Source: Undaria pinnatifida
Lineage: Eukaryota > Sar > Phaeophyceae > Laminariales > Alariaceae
DNA length: 64,000 nucleotides
NCBI GenBank assembly: GCA_012845835.1
Contig: JABAKD010000002.1
Coordinates: 496,001 to 560,000, forward strand
Direction: 5' to 3'
Below are positions 26,601 through 34,150 of this stretch, one piece after another (position 1 is the first letter of the stretch; each line of letters begins with the position of its first letter). The translations under genes were made by a program, and so were the position numbers. Under the pieces are notes generated by a model that saw nothing but the letters and a program-made list of their open reading frames with translations, had not been told where the DNA came from and ran no database searches.

Positions 26601-29600
26601 TCGAGGTATTCACCTATAGTGACGAACAAGCCGCGTGAAAGACGATAACGAATTATGAACGGCCCGTGCCTAGATAGGATTGCCTTCATCGTCGCACCCC
26701 AATACTGAACAACAACATTAGAATGTATGCACGCATCACCTGTTAGTTTTTGATAGCATACTCATCAAACGCGTGTTAATTCACTTTGTATCTTCCACTT
26801 TGTTTGGTTCGCTTGTTCGGAGTTGAAGATCTGTTGGTACTCAACACGCAAGCGACTCAACAATAATGTATCCAACACAACGACAGCGCTGTGTACTATA
26901 ACAGCACAATGCCGAGCGCGATCTCCGCGAACGTCTTTAGACCCTACCAAGGCTAGGGTAAGCGCGCCAGCATCCGGCGATAAATGGGCACAGCAGTACT
27001 GCGACGTACGATACGTACTTTTGGATCATCTCTAACTTAGTACCGGGTATTTCGTAATCTACCGATCGATCTCTCTCTGTGTTGTTACGGTTACATTTCC
27101 TTTACCGAACAACTGGTATCAATATCCCAACCGGGAGTTATATAGTCCGATCTCCAGAAAAAGGCTGTACAATAGTGGGATGACTTGCTTTTCCGTCTTT
27201 TTGGACTATTTTTATACGACTCGGGGCCATTCGCGAGCTTGGCTACCCTATTTCTCTGGGGGTTTTACAGATGAACTGGGCATGGAAGTGCCCGTTACGT
27301 TGCGCCAAGAAAACGTAGACATTTGTCCAAGTGCGGCGTTGAGTGCCTCGAAGTTCTTGCCATCACATCATATGTGAAAAAGGGCACGTACCTCTGCTAC
27401 CATGACTGAAGTCTCGCCTCAGTCACAAGTCGTGTCCCGTTTAGTATATTAATATCGACCCTTCGCCACCAACAAGGCGGACAGGACAGCCTCATGGCTT
27501 TGTGTTCTTATTCGAATCGTGATGTTTTGGCGTCAACAAAAAGAGAGCATTTTATAATGGGATACACCGTTTCCGACCTTGGTTGCAGACTTTTAAAGAA
27601 CGCGCTACACATGCTGCTTCCGTTCCTGTTTGTTCCCTCGCGCTAATGTTTCGCCAGGCGAAACTTGGCCATCAACGGTGCGGCAATCATGAACGGTGGC
27701 GGCTATGTCAACTTTTCGTCGGCCGACATCATCAACATGATCGACAACGTCGCCACGGAGTCGGTGAGGAGTAATGAGTGAGGAGTGCCGTACGCTACAT
27801 AATATGTATACTAATCATATCATAACTGCAGAGGTTCATTACGCCTTTGTCGGAGGCTGTTGACTTGACCTGACCTGACTTGCCTTGATAAACTATTAAT
27901 GAACTGATTTGACCTGACTTGATTTGATTTAGTTAAACTAAACTGACTTGACTCTAATCCTGACCCAGCACCTGCTTGTGTTTGAAAGTAAACTGCAATC
28001 CCCACGCGTTGAGCAGGCTCATGACCTAGGTACAACATAAACATTTATACTGCGAAAGAAGAAGGACGTTCCGGTGTTTTTGCGGCAAGGAGCCCCTTCT
28101 TGCAGATAACACTTTAGCCATAAATGTTGCGCTGCAGTACCTCTTTCGTAGCACGCCTCGAGTTCCTATTTTATTTTTATCGGATTAACTCACCACTGTT
28201 TTTTTTATGGCGAATCTGACGCGTGGTGCGACAAAGATACAGTACCCCTCTTTGTCCCAAACCCCTTTATCGACCGCCGGTGCTCTCCACCTGCTGTACG
28301 TATTTTTGGCGGGATACCGTTTTCGACGGACGGTGCTCCTAACCTGGAGAACTAGCCAGCATATGTACTTTTATAGTACTATTTATATACTAAGTATTTA
28401 AATTTGTATAATATATACTGCTCCAGTATATATTATGTGTGAGTTCGGTACAATCCCAAGGTACTTTTATAGTACAATTATATATATAAATTTTATGTGC
28501 GTTCGGTACAATCCCAAGGCCACGGGAGCACTGATGCAATAGGGTTCAACTACGGGTTTTTTTCCGTCGGTTTCAGCCACTATTTGGGTTCGATATGGAC
28601 TTCCTGAAGCAAGGAGCCTGAGAGAACGTTTAATGCACCTGTTACGTACAAATCGTTCGACGAAATTTCAAGCAAATGTCGACAAACGCTTGGGGAAGGG
28701 GGGGGGGGGAATCAAGACAACCAGTTAGCACATTTGTACCAGTCCGAAAATAACAATGATCACGACGCGTCTTCCTTTTTAGTGTTTGAAACTCTGTGAT
28801 CTTACGCAGTATGTAATAAAAAAAACATACCACAATAGATTGAATAGATGGAATAGATGGTTCCATCACGCAGGAGGTGATAAGTAAACACACTCAATAA
28901 ATAGGTGGTGCCATCCTTTGATATATATTGATGGGTGTATTGGATTAATGACGATAGATAACCCTACTGTTCGGGGGGCACCCACCCACGTTTTCCACGC
29001 CGAGGTCGGAGAATTGGCATGCGTGGCTCGGTACCCCACTCGACAGGAAAGAATTGAACACTTTCTCGACGTACAAGTCAGCATCGTAGAAACAACAAAA
29101 TATTTGCATGGGGAAGCATGTCGTGGAACCGAAAAAGACATGTAGACGAAACATATACCAGTAAGTATGCTTTGTAGGTAGTTACATTCAATGATACAAA
29201 AGGCTCGAAAAGTGACGGTCATACCGTGTGCCAATATATGCTGTATGGTAGTACACGAGGTTCTCCTTCGGGATGCGGGTAATCGTTAAATCTCGCGGGC
29301 GTCGCAAGGCCAAATGGGAGACACCGGTGACACACGGGTATATACACATTTTCCCACCTATAATGGTGTTACGCGTACTCACATAGATTAACCCTACTGC
29401 TCTTCTTAGAGGAAACGTGTGGCTCCAAAGGAAGAGTAGCAGTAGCAGTAGTAGTAGTACTAGTAGTAATCAGCGGGAAGAGTGTGATAGCGGTGGGTGC
29501 ACGTTGTACTGATGTACGCGCAAACCAGTTATCGGTGGTCAGGGGATGCTGTGTATACCCTACGTGTAATAGAGGTCGTTGCTATATAGTACGCAACATG

Positions 29601-31753
29601 TGTATGCACTTGGTTCTTATGGATAGGGTTGACCAGCCGATGTCAGTCACTCTTGCACGTTGTACAATAATTAATCGGTAGGCGACAACATTTTCGGAAT
29701 GTGTGGTGCGCACGTGGTAGTTCTTTCCGTGAGCTGAATGTAGTGGTCAACGCTTTGGTACTGCAACCGGGAAACCTTGATGTATGTACTCCTCACTCAT
29801 CATTTACCCCCCCCCCGTAGAAAGCAGAGCTATTAATATTAATAATATAATAGATCGATTGTGCTCCTATCTGAACCCGCCACCACTTGATGCATGTGGT
29901 CAGAAATGTATATTACAAAAATTAAAATACACTCCAGCTGTGAGATCGAATATTTTTTCGAAACTCATCTTTGCAAGCTGTTTGTGATACTCCGATCGCG
30001 CGTATATGTGTATGATATGTATGTACGACAATAGCAACAGAGCTAGAACCGATCCACCCAGCCCATCAGATGACGTCCTGGGCGCGTGGCGAACGCTCAA
30101 ATAGAACTGTACCCGATTTTGGCCACAGCAGCACCGTGTATATGTATCTGATTTTGGCTATCGCCAATTAGGAGTTATCTATCCTTGAACCCTACCCGTG
30201 GTTCCACTCTGCCCAAAAGAAATATTCGACGTGGTCGAGGCTTGCGTACATGCTGCGATCGCGATGCCTGCCACCCTCGCCGCGCTCGGGGCCATCTTCT
30301 AAGTTTTCCCCTCTCTATGTCCGTGTGAGCCGTATCCCGCGCGGAGAGATGCAAGCCGTGCTCTGTGGCACTCGTTCCAACACTCGGCTGCTCTCGGCCT
30401 CTACCTACCTGCTGGCATTCGCTCTGTCCGGAAATATACCACCGAGATAGTCTGTTAATATATGTTTTTGTTGAATCGAAAACGGTCCTTACATTCGGAC
30501 ATGTCTATTAATAGTTACCCCGCCAGAGAAGAAAGCACACACTGGGTCAACCACGCCCACAGACTATTTCGCTCCTGCCTCGACCTCCGGCCGCCTGCGC
30601 GAAGGGAGAGCGCAGGCCGGATTACCCTTGTCTGCACCCATGCCCACGCACCCACGTGGTGATCCGGGGCAGAAACGGCCCAGGGCGGCGCGCCGCCAAA
30701 CACTACACTACTCCGATCCACATGTATGTGTACTGCTGCTATTATACTACTGCTGTATGTTGCTGCTACTGCTGCTGTTTTTGCTGCCGCTGCTGCTGAG
30801 GTTAATGTAGTCCGGGCGGTTGCCGCTACTGCTGCTGTGCTACTGCTGAAGTTAGTTGAGTAGCGGGGCATTTTTTCAAGAACAAAACAACGATGTACAA
30901 TTTTATCAAATATCATTTCAAAGTTTAAAATACAATTTGGGGTGTTCTAAGTTACCTGCGCGTCTCAGGGGAGCGGAACGGAATCCTTTGCAAAATGGAG
31001 CCAGCTAAGCGACGTTCAATGCGCCGAGCGCCGCCACGGAGCTTGGCGGAGATTCCGACATGCTTCGTAATGAACCAATGGCAGGCCAGCTTGCCCCGCG
31101 GCCGAAAGTGCGAGAAGAAACACTTGGCCGACGGAGGGCAACGATCCAAAGTAAAACAAAGATAATATTTTGCATAAGCATAATATAGCGTACCTGGTAC
31201 AGTATATCCTTCGTAACTGTTGGGTCGAATGCGCCCTCAAAATTGCTTCCATTGTAGAGGTCAGAGAACCGGGGAGGTGGATGTGCTGTTACAAACGACA
31301 GTAGACGCGTGCAACACGATATATAATATAGGTAAAAGAACAGGTTTTCGACAAAACAGCAGTTCTGCGTGGAGGTGTCATTGTTGATCGGGCTGCACTT
31401 TTCATGATTTTTCCGGAGTTTCATTTCACTTCTCGAGTTTTGGGATGGACCTCCTTGAGCGCGGATCTTCATATTCGGCAGATTGCAACCTCAACTGTTG
31501 TGACACCCGTCGCTACCCCATGGTGACAACCTTCATTTCCAATACGCCTCATTTATTCTCTCGCCTACAGTGCCCAGACATCAAGAACTACGACAAAGGT
31601 AGCTTCTACAACAGAGACCTATTCGGTGACATCGACGACCCGGAGGGGGAGTGCGGCTCGTCGAGCGACCTTTGCACCTGGTTCGAAGGCACGGTCACAA
31701 TCGGCAGCGCTGACCCGATCGTTGGCGAGACTTCCGACATTTGCGAGTTTTAA
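3340..31753 (+). CDS. Gene A: Pmp-like beta-helix surface protein (20 exons)
   Basis: This is the full span of an intron-rich gene built from 20 exons (listed separately), about 865 codons with no frame break. Residues 1-20 are a signal peptide (short charged start, alanine-rich core, cleavage near ATA-Q). The mature part is a series of GG(A/G)(I/L/V)(x)N.G..F.G...F..N repeats, for example GGAVSNQGDLEF, GGGLYNTGTVT, GDATFEDNHNAN and GGAILNVGDIEF. This is the signature of right-handed beta-helix proteins of the polymorphic membrane protein (Pmp) type. A cysteine-containing CPGIKNY module (exon 11) divides two helix blocks, and a second CPDIKNY module ends the protein. A secreted or surface adhesive role is inferred from the family. 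No transmembrane segment or anchor is visible at the C-terminus, so the 3' end may be truncated. The whole gene is tandemly duplicated at 43008. Confidence 0.85.
3701..4056. repeat. Five-copy tandem repeat, about 60-80 bp unit
   Basis: The unit reads roughly CACTGCTCTAGCCTTAGGAA, then CCGAAATGACCTTGCTGCTG, then TATTTCGCAAGATATATAGA. Copies begin near 3701, 3775, 3848, 3920 and 3991. Gene B intron 1 has only one degenerate copy (about 43820-43890), so the array expanded after the duplication or shrank in B. Confidence 0.9.
4545..4670 (-). repeat. LINE-derived fragment with (GTT)n head, inverted
   Basis: Read on the - strand it has a GTT run, then about 35 bp, then AAGTCCGTGGTCGCAGGACA, a CACTCTAGAGTGGAGGAATA block and CCCCAGGG. 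It matches the start of the LINE frame at 46870-46960. It forms a long imperfect inverted repeat with the + strand copy at 4905-5005. Confidence 0.6.
4905..5005 (+). repeat. LINE-derived fragment with (GTT)n head
   Basis: A CGTTGTTGTT run leads to CACAGGACAGGATTCAGTCA, a CTCTGGAG block and CCCCAGGGAAAACACAAAC. It has the same composition as the copy at 45000-45125, its positional counterpart in gene B. Confidence 0.6.
5030..5240 (+). repeat. Dispersed intronic repeat ending in a GA-rich tail
   Basis: The landmarks are AAATCGGGAGTCAGCCTACG, then ATGTGCC.GGTCCATACTGG, then CGCTTGCCACCCA.GAAGGAC followed by TACATATT. A purine-rich AAAGAAAAA stretch follows. Related copies are at 44368-44570, 45180-45370 and, partially, 45545-45640. 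Confidence 0.75.
5240..5395. repeat. GA-rich low-complexity tract
   Basis: This is an almost pure A/G stretch following the dispersed repeat. The same pairing occurs at 45355-45475 and 45635-45760 in gene B. Confidence 0.85.
5404..5452. repeat. Single arm of the foldback repeat
   Basis: AGCAGACCCTAGGAGCTGAC, then AAAAGACGGCATTGGGCTCA and TAGAGGGT, match one arm of the palindrome at 45777-45906. Only one arm remains here. It is followed by sequence homologous to the 3' side of the LINE fragment in gene B. Confidence 0.7.
5633..5722. repeat. (AAC)n microsatellite
   Basis: About 90 bp of AAC/CAA trinucleotides with a few CAG and CGA variants. The valine- or threonine-rich frames across it are artefacts. 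In gene B the equivalent position is next to the LINE fragment. Confidence 0.95.
5788..5830 (-). repeat. Fragment of the short TACACTCCAGCTG element, inverted
   Basis: Its reverse complement contains ATATACACTCCAGCTGTGAC. This matches the head of the repeat unit found three times in gene B intron 1 and once inside the 1.9-kb element at 29910-30001. Confidence 0.6.
6262..7111. mobile_element. 850-bp TIR element (MITE-like), gene A only
   Basis: The left end from 6261 reads GGCGGGTTCCGAGCTAAAGC then CGGA. The right end at 7086-7109 is its reverse complement with one mismatch, giving 24-bp terminal inverted repeats. CACAG flanks both sides (6257-6261 and 7112-7116), consistent with a 5-bp target duplication. 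The corresponding site in gene B (about 47450) has a single CACAG and no insertion. The interior is AT- and homopolymer-rich and contains no credible transposase, so it is read as a non-autonomous DNA transposon. The exact terminus is uncertain by a few bases because of extra C residues on the right. Confidence 0.85.
9425..9595 (+). CDS. Gene A exon 2
   Basis: It encodes 57 residues, ISCDTNTNMRVTDG to QWQSEETND, phase 0 at both ends, with acceptor AACAG and donor GTGAGC. The pattern VTDG.TVELTSS..N.RF resembles exon 12 and is probably the N-terminal cap or first coils of the helix. Confidence 0.88.
9865..10095 (+). other. Intron 2 block unusually similar in both gene copies
   Basis: About 220 bp are nearly identical to 51808-52035, while flanking intron sequence is clearly diverged. 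The block includes AAAATGAAACTGCTACCGGA, then AAATGCCGTGGCCTA and TAAGGAGCCCCTTTATTCAC. Part of it resembles sequence near 28070-28180 (intron 19) and near 8040-8110 (intron 1), so it belongs to a dispersed family. Confidence 0.65.
10244..10345. repeat. Pyrimidine-rich CTTCATCC tract before exon 3
   Basis: A CT-rich stretch with repeated CTTCATCC and CTTCCTCTTC units ends about 40 nt before the exon 3 acceptor. It is kept in gene B at 52120-52215 and probably acts as an extended polypyrimidine tract. Confidence 0.75.
10385..10471 (+). CDS. Gene A exon 3
   Basis: It encodes 29 residues, DRSGAALNVNSG to FTGCTIV, phase 0 to 0, with acceptor GGCCAG and donor GTAAGA. One helix coil, GAALNVNSG...F...VTFTG, with two cysteines. 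Confidence 0.85.
11198..11287 (+). CDS. Gene A exon 4
   Basis: It encodes 30 residues, SYPWADKGGAVSNQGDLEF onward to IIGTTE, phase 0 to 0. It is a canonical GGA(V).N.G...F.GD coil. The donor is GTGACT, less typical than the rest but identical in gene B. Confidence 0.85.
12334..12366 (+). CDS. Gene A exon 5 (33-nt microexon)
   Basis: It encodes only 11 residues, GGGLYNTGTVT, phase 0 to 0. The acceptor is fixed by a 1-nt length difference between copies A and B just upstream of GTGCAG, which would break the frame if that DNA were coding. The donor is GTGAGT. Confidence 0.85.
13527..13568 (+). CDS. Gene A exon 6 (42-nt microexon)
   Basis: It encodes 14 residues, FHGDATFEDNHNAN, phase 0 to 0, completing the coil begun by exon 5. 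Gene B differs by H to Y only. The splice sites are GTGCAG and GTGAGT. Confidence 0.88.
14661..14885 (+). CDS. Gene A exon 7
   Basis: It encodes 75 residues, NYNDGGGGLFTEDG to LFSGNTAK, phase 0 to 0. It holds two coils, GGGGLFTEDGLVTFKG and GGGLHVD..DD.GVIFEGPVLFSGN. The acceptor TATGTAG provides an in-frame stop directly upstream, so the exon cannot extend further 5'. Confidence 0.9.
14990..15190 (+). repeat. Intron 7 repeat rich in GGGTC/GACCCG
   Basis: The segment begins GGTCATGACCCGACC, then GGATCGAGTCTCGAG, and continues through GTCGCATCACCTGGA to GAAAACTCCCGG. Gene B has two copies in its intron 7 (56660-56880 and 57448-57650), so the unit was duplicated there or lost here. Confidence 0.7.
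16354..16431 (+). CDS. Gene A exon 8
   Basis: It encodes 26 residues, EGGGMYASSGMVIFEDLV onward to NMAT, phase 0 to 0, one complete GGGM...F.D...F.DN coil. The acceptor is CAACAG and the donor GTAAGA. A poly(C) tract lies about 50 nt upstream in intron 7. Confidence 0.9.
16771..16895 (+). CDS. Gene A exon 9
   Basis: It encodes 41 residues plus two bases, SVGDTSGGGGMTVYSG to GGAFKIRD, leaving phase 2 at a GTGAGC donor. An in-frame TGA overlaps the donor, so read-through would terminate the protein. Exon 10 completes the split codon. Confidence 0.88.
17320..17402 (+). repeat. Telomere-like (CCCTAAC/ACTAAC)n tract in intron 9
   Basis: An imperfect array of CCCTAACACTAACC, TTTAACCC and CCCAACCCTA units, about 80 bp. 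It is absent from the corresponding place in gene B (about 59900-60000). It is too irregular for a functional telomere. Confidence 0.8.
18030..18085 (+). repeat. (GGGTT)n short array
   Basis: Four or five GGGTT units run in tandem and decay into related sequence in intron 9. Gene B has a weaker version at 60635-60675. Confidence 0.75.
18569..18704 (+). CDS. Gene A exon 10
   Basis: One base completes the split codon, followed by 45 residues from DGVIKMEGPVTIT to ISGNTAVF, ending phase 0 at GTGAGT. It contains GGAFWNRGNVSL and finishes the first helix block. Confidence 0.88.
19140..19469 (+). CDS. Gene A exon 11 (CPGIKNY module)
   Basis: The largest exon, 110 residues, phase 0 to 0, starting CPGIKNYEDW and ending DVSCTNHS. 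It has five cysteines and no GG repeats, so it is a spacer domain between two helix blocks. The start is placed after GCCAG by analogy with exon 20, which begins CPDIKNY after CTACAG. Confidence 0.85.
19750..19896 (+). CDS. Gene A exon 12
   Basis: It encodes 49 residues, IIFVTGGGEVTVTST to MTGIENS, phase 0 to 0. The spacing of VT.G..V..TS....N.RF....S.L matches exon 2, suggesting that it restarts a second helix block. Confidence 0.85.
20066..20219 (+). repeat. 77-bp tandem duplication in intron 12
   Basis: There are two consecutive copies of a unit starting TATGTAATTTTCTGGGCGTC. The copies differ at only a few positions. Gene B has a single degenerate version near 63080-63120, so the duplication is recent and A-specific. 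Confidence 0.92.
20515..20560 (+). repeat. Short duplication with telomere-like CCCTAAC
   Basis: CGCAAGACTGCCT is followed by GACCCTAAC, then CGCAAGACTGCCT by AACCCTAC. Gene B (about 63466) has a single CGCAAGAC copy without the CCCTAA bases. Confidence 0.75.
21051..21155 (+). CDS. Gene A exon 13
   Basis: It encodes 35 residues, PIGGSTHVDKGSSLEF to LTDSSW, phase 0 to 0, with acceptor GCACAG and donor GTGAGA. It is the last exon whose partner starts inside this window (63978). Confidence 0.85.
22155..22275 (+). repeat. About 20-bp tandem repeat in intron 13
   Basis: Some six copies of TGCAATCTTTGTTTGTCGAA with small changes. Repeat phase is lost towards the 3' end. Confidence 0.88.
22605..22754 (+). 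CDS. Gene A exon 14
   Basis: It encodes 50 residues, NEYGGAAVFNAGLVMFRG to LNVGDIE, phase 0 to 0, with two coils (GGAAVFNAG and GGAILNVGDIE). The donor GTACAG is weak, but joining to exon 15 gives GGAILNVGDIEFVGKTKFW, exactly the expected repeat. Confidence 0.82.
23307..23416 (+). CDS. Gene A exon 15
   Basis: It encodes 36 residues plus two bases, FVGKTKFWYNFNLGGG to NKRTVWR, leaving phase 2 at GTGAGC. It contains GGGIANGGQIWF. Confidence 0.85.
24697..24835 (+). CDS. Gene A exon 16
   Basis: One base completes an Asn codon, then 46 residues from NLVEWKNAEEG to RDNVGGF, ending phase 0 at GTGAGT. The coil is GAALYNYG...F.S.AYFRDN. Confidence 0.85.
25311..25418 (+). CDS. Gene A exon 17
   Basis: It encodes 36 residues, RGGAVAADGEGGDES to FKDNSFD, phase 0 to 0, with acceptor CCTCAG and donor GTGCGT. 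One coil with an acidic insertion. Confidence 0.83.
26120..26202 (+). CDS. Gene A exon 18
   Basis: It encodes 27 residues plus two bases, VDRPDTGGAGLWVYQG to DKVVF, leaving phase 2 at GTGGGT. The split codon is restored as Arg by exon 19. Confidence 0.82.
27658..27763 (+). CDS. Gene A exon 19
   Basis: One base plus 35 residues, NLAINGAAIMNGGGYVNF to NVATES, ending phase 0 at GTGAGG. It is the last helix repeat of gene A. Confidence 0.82.
28360..28525. repeat. AT-rich direct repeats with perfect palindrome
   Basis: GTACTTTTATAGTAC and TTCGGTACAATCCCAAGG each occur twice. Near 28408-28436 lies the palindrome AATATATACTG-CTC-CAGTATATATT. Confidence 0.85.
29261..31180 (+). mobile_element. 1.9-kb dispersed element X, copy 1
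   Basis: It is homologous over its whole length to 48193-49922 in gene B intron 1, at an unrelated position in the gene. It starts near CTTCGGGATGCGGGTAA and ends near AAGATAA.ATTTT. Inside are a coding-like stretch (both copies can encode HAA(I/L)AMPATLAALGAIF near 30250), a TGC/CTG trinucleotide region and an A-rich end. No terminal repeats are evident and no transposition protein is recognised. It is probably a mobile or captured sequence of unknown class. Confidence 0.7.
29910..30001 (+). mobile_element. Short (about 92-bp) insertion inside element X
   Basis: This block is present in copy 1 of element X and cleanly absent from copy 2 (near 48770). It begins with an ATTACAAAAATTAAAA stretch and includes TACACTCCAGCTGTGAGATC and ACTCATCTTTGCAAGCTG. 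It matches the head of the units at 43233, 43465 and 43984. This is direct evidence that the unit can move or be copied. Confidence 0.75.
31571..31753 (+). CDS. Gene A exon 20 (terminal, CPDIKNY module)
   Basis: It encodes 60 residues followed by TAA, beginning CPDIKNYDKG after a CTACAG acceptor and ending SDICEF. Its first residues match exon 11 (CPGIKNYEDW) and it also has TVTI(G/D)S downstream, but it is half the length. It fits phase 0 from exon 19. It may be the true C-terminus or a truncated start of a third module. A pyrimidine tract ending TTTTTAG follows at 31771-31780 but no donor before it is convincing. Confidence 0.65.
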   Translation, partial: CPDIKNYDKGSFYNRDLFGDIDDPEGECGSSSDLCTWFEGTVTIGSADPIVGETSDICEF

Positions 31754-34150
31754 GCTGACGCCAATTTTTTTTTTTAGGGGTGGAAAAATGGCGGCCTGGG
31801 GGATGAAGGAAATAGGTCGATTTCGTGGACCCAGGAGATGAAACCTCACAGCAGTTGGTAGTACCTTGTGCATTCTTTGTCGGCGGTTTGGCACAGAAGT
31901 TGCGCTCCTGTGTGGGTCCATGCGGATGCGTCATAGGCCATGGTATGAAATATGTGGTGTATTCGCGGCAAAACGTAGGCGGACCGGAGGTTTGAACCGA
32001 GCTCCCTTGATAGCCTTACTGTCGCTCGAAGCCTGCCGCGGACGTGAAACTCGGCAACGATGTACTTTATGCAAGGACGTTTTCTTGGATAGAGGTAGAA
32101 CTTGTTTTGTGACAACCGTTCTTTTCCTCATAATATACGGGGTTTGCCAACTGAACATGTACCGGGTGGTTGTTGGAGTACCGGCTGTGCTTTGCATCTT
32201 TTTTCGTATTATATATACCCAGGCCATGGAATTGTTTTCACGAACAATCAGTTGGTGTTGGGGTACCAGCTGTTCTTTGCATAATTTTTTTCAATAGTTG
32301 TAGACTTTAAGTCTAGTCTAGCGTATACCTTGGCCGTGAAGTTGGTTGTGGGGTTCTGCATTCATCCTGCTTGAAGGTCAGTTTCTGGGTGGGGCGAATC
32401 TCCTCACGCCAAGGGCTCCAGGATTACGTTATTTATGTACTACGCTCTGGTACCTCCTTGCTGCGGTACTTGTATTGGATATCTGCTTTTCAGTAGAACC
32501 CGACGTGTCATATGATGATAAAATAATTGTGCTAGCACGCGATTCGTGTATCTTGTACTTCGTATGCTTAAACGAGGCGTTTGTAGTCACGTTTCGACAT
32601 AGGTGCGGTTCGACCGAAGCCGGATTTACGTACACGTGGCTGTGCCTGTATGAGATTTGGGTTTGACAGACGGCATGCTCCGTCGAGGAGATGCTTTACA
32701 GCAGATTCGACGTACTCTGACGAACCGTACGAATTCGCCATGTCTGTATCTTGGTATTGTGTATGTAGACTATACGTGGCGTGTGCATTTACTCAAATAG
32801 CCCAACAGTTGCGAGTCGACGTATATGCGGTTACACCAAAATCGGGCCGACAAGCTGCAATTGTGGCGCTACGGAATTTGAAATATTCAACAGCAGGAAG
32901 ATGCTGGCGAACAGTTGAGATACAAAGGAGCTTGAGTGCTCTCCATAGCCTCACTCTCCCTGTCAACCCCCGTTGCGGAACTCCCAGCAGTTCATCGTGA
33001 TCGGTTTTTCCTTGGCCGGAGAGCGCCACTCAACAACTAACATGCCACGTCTCGCTAGCCCCTGAAGTCCATCATCGGCCACGTCTGAGTTCACCTCTCC
33101 TCGTCCAACGACTTGGGTGGAGCACAGTCACCACCAGACGCCGTGAACTTGAAGAGGTTTTGAGTTCCGTTAACGTTCTAGTGCACTGCACTGAGACTGG
33201 GGGAACTACAGAATTTATTGAAAGCGAGATATAATCCTCGTGCCCTACAACGAGTGGTCCTCTTGTGGCGTCTTCTGGACCCCACCTCTACAGCCACCTG
33301 CGCTTCGAACTACCACCTGTAAATGGGAACGCCTCATCACGCCGCGTCTTCCCTGCGCCGCTAAGCACGTACCTGGTAAGTGATAAACTGGAAACACTTG
33401 AACCGAAACTTCAACCGCGACGAGAAGACGGTTTTACCAACAAGCACGTGAGTGAAGAGTACTGCCGTTTCGAAGCCCAAACTCGGGATAGCCGTTACTC
33501 TTCGTCGACATACCTTCGGCAAAATCAAGTAGGACCACTTCTCGAGGATACGATAACTTTTGTAAGCTCTAGAAATCCGTTACTTACGGCGTTCGCGTGG
33601 GAACTCGTACTGTTTTCGAGCGCATTCCAACTGACTGTATAGGACATTAACTAACTGTGGTGTACTGCGGGTTGCCACATGAAGAAAAACGCTGACACGG
33701 GCGGACGTTTGCAGTATACCACACGGGTTTGCCACATCAACCTAGCGATGCCACGGGCGGGCGTTTGCGGTATACCACGGGTTTCCGCATAAAATGAGCG
33801 ATGCCACGGGCGGACGTTTGCGGTATGTCATGGGTACGAGTACTCCAGCATCATGTTGAGCATATCTCTCCGGGACATCGATGAGGTGTATTGGACGTAC
33901 AGACCAGGTCAGCCGAGCACACACCCGGAGATGACACCTTGGCTTCACTGCCTTCTACAACAGCCGCGGACATCCCTCATTCAACGATAGGCCGCTTACG
34001 ATCGAGCTGACCATGAACCGTTCGCCACTTTGGACAATACTTGGTGAAAGAGGACCCCGCATATAATCTGGCACAAAAGCACGGAAAGGGAATGACAGGA
34101 ACCTGTGGCCGTAGACAAATGGCATGCATTCCACGTATAGACTAGTCTAG
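31754..34150. other. Intergenic, no recognised gene
   Basis: It holds imperfect repeats around 32160-32350 (a GTTGGTGTTGGGGTACC.GCTGT(T/G)CTTTGCAT motif, about three copies) and the GGGCGGACGTTTGCGGTATA tandem repeat at 33693-33835. Short open frames here show no recognisable domain. Remnants of the copia element may extend into the right end. Confidence 0.55.
33693..33835 (+). repeat. About 54-bp tandem repeat, three copies
   Basis: The unit contains CACGGGCGGACGTTTGCGGT then ATACCACGGGTTTGC. Copies begin near 33695, 33749 and 33802; the last is truncated. Confidence 0.88.

Larger units (their letters stand above)
27764..31570 (+). other. Gene A intron 19 (3.8 kb)
   Basis: It carries a CTTGACCTGA-rich short repeat (about 27865-27965), AT-rich direct repeats and a palindrome (28360-28520), and the 1.9-kb element at 29261-31180. 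Removing that element leaves an intron of ordinary length for this gene. No conserved exon is seen. Confidence 0.65.

Noticed and set aside
31005-31472. 155-codon - strand frame in element X
   Set aside because: Not preserved in element X copy 2 and no recognised domain.
31626-31921. Frames on both strands over exon 20
   Set aside because: Shadows of the CPDIKNY exon, without supporting homology.
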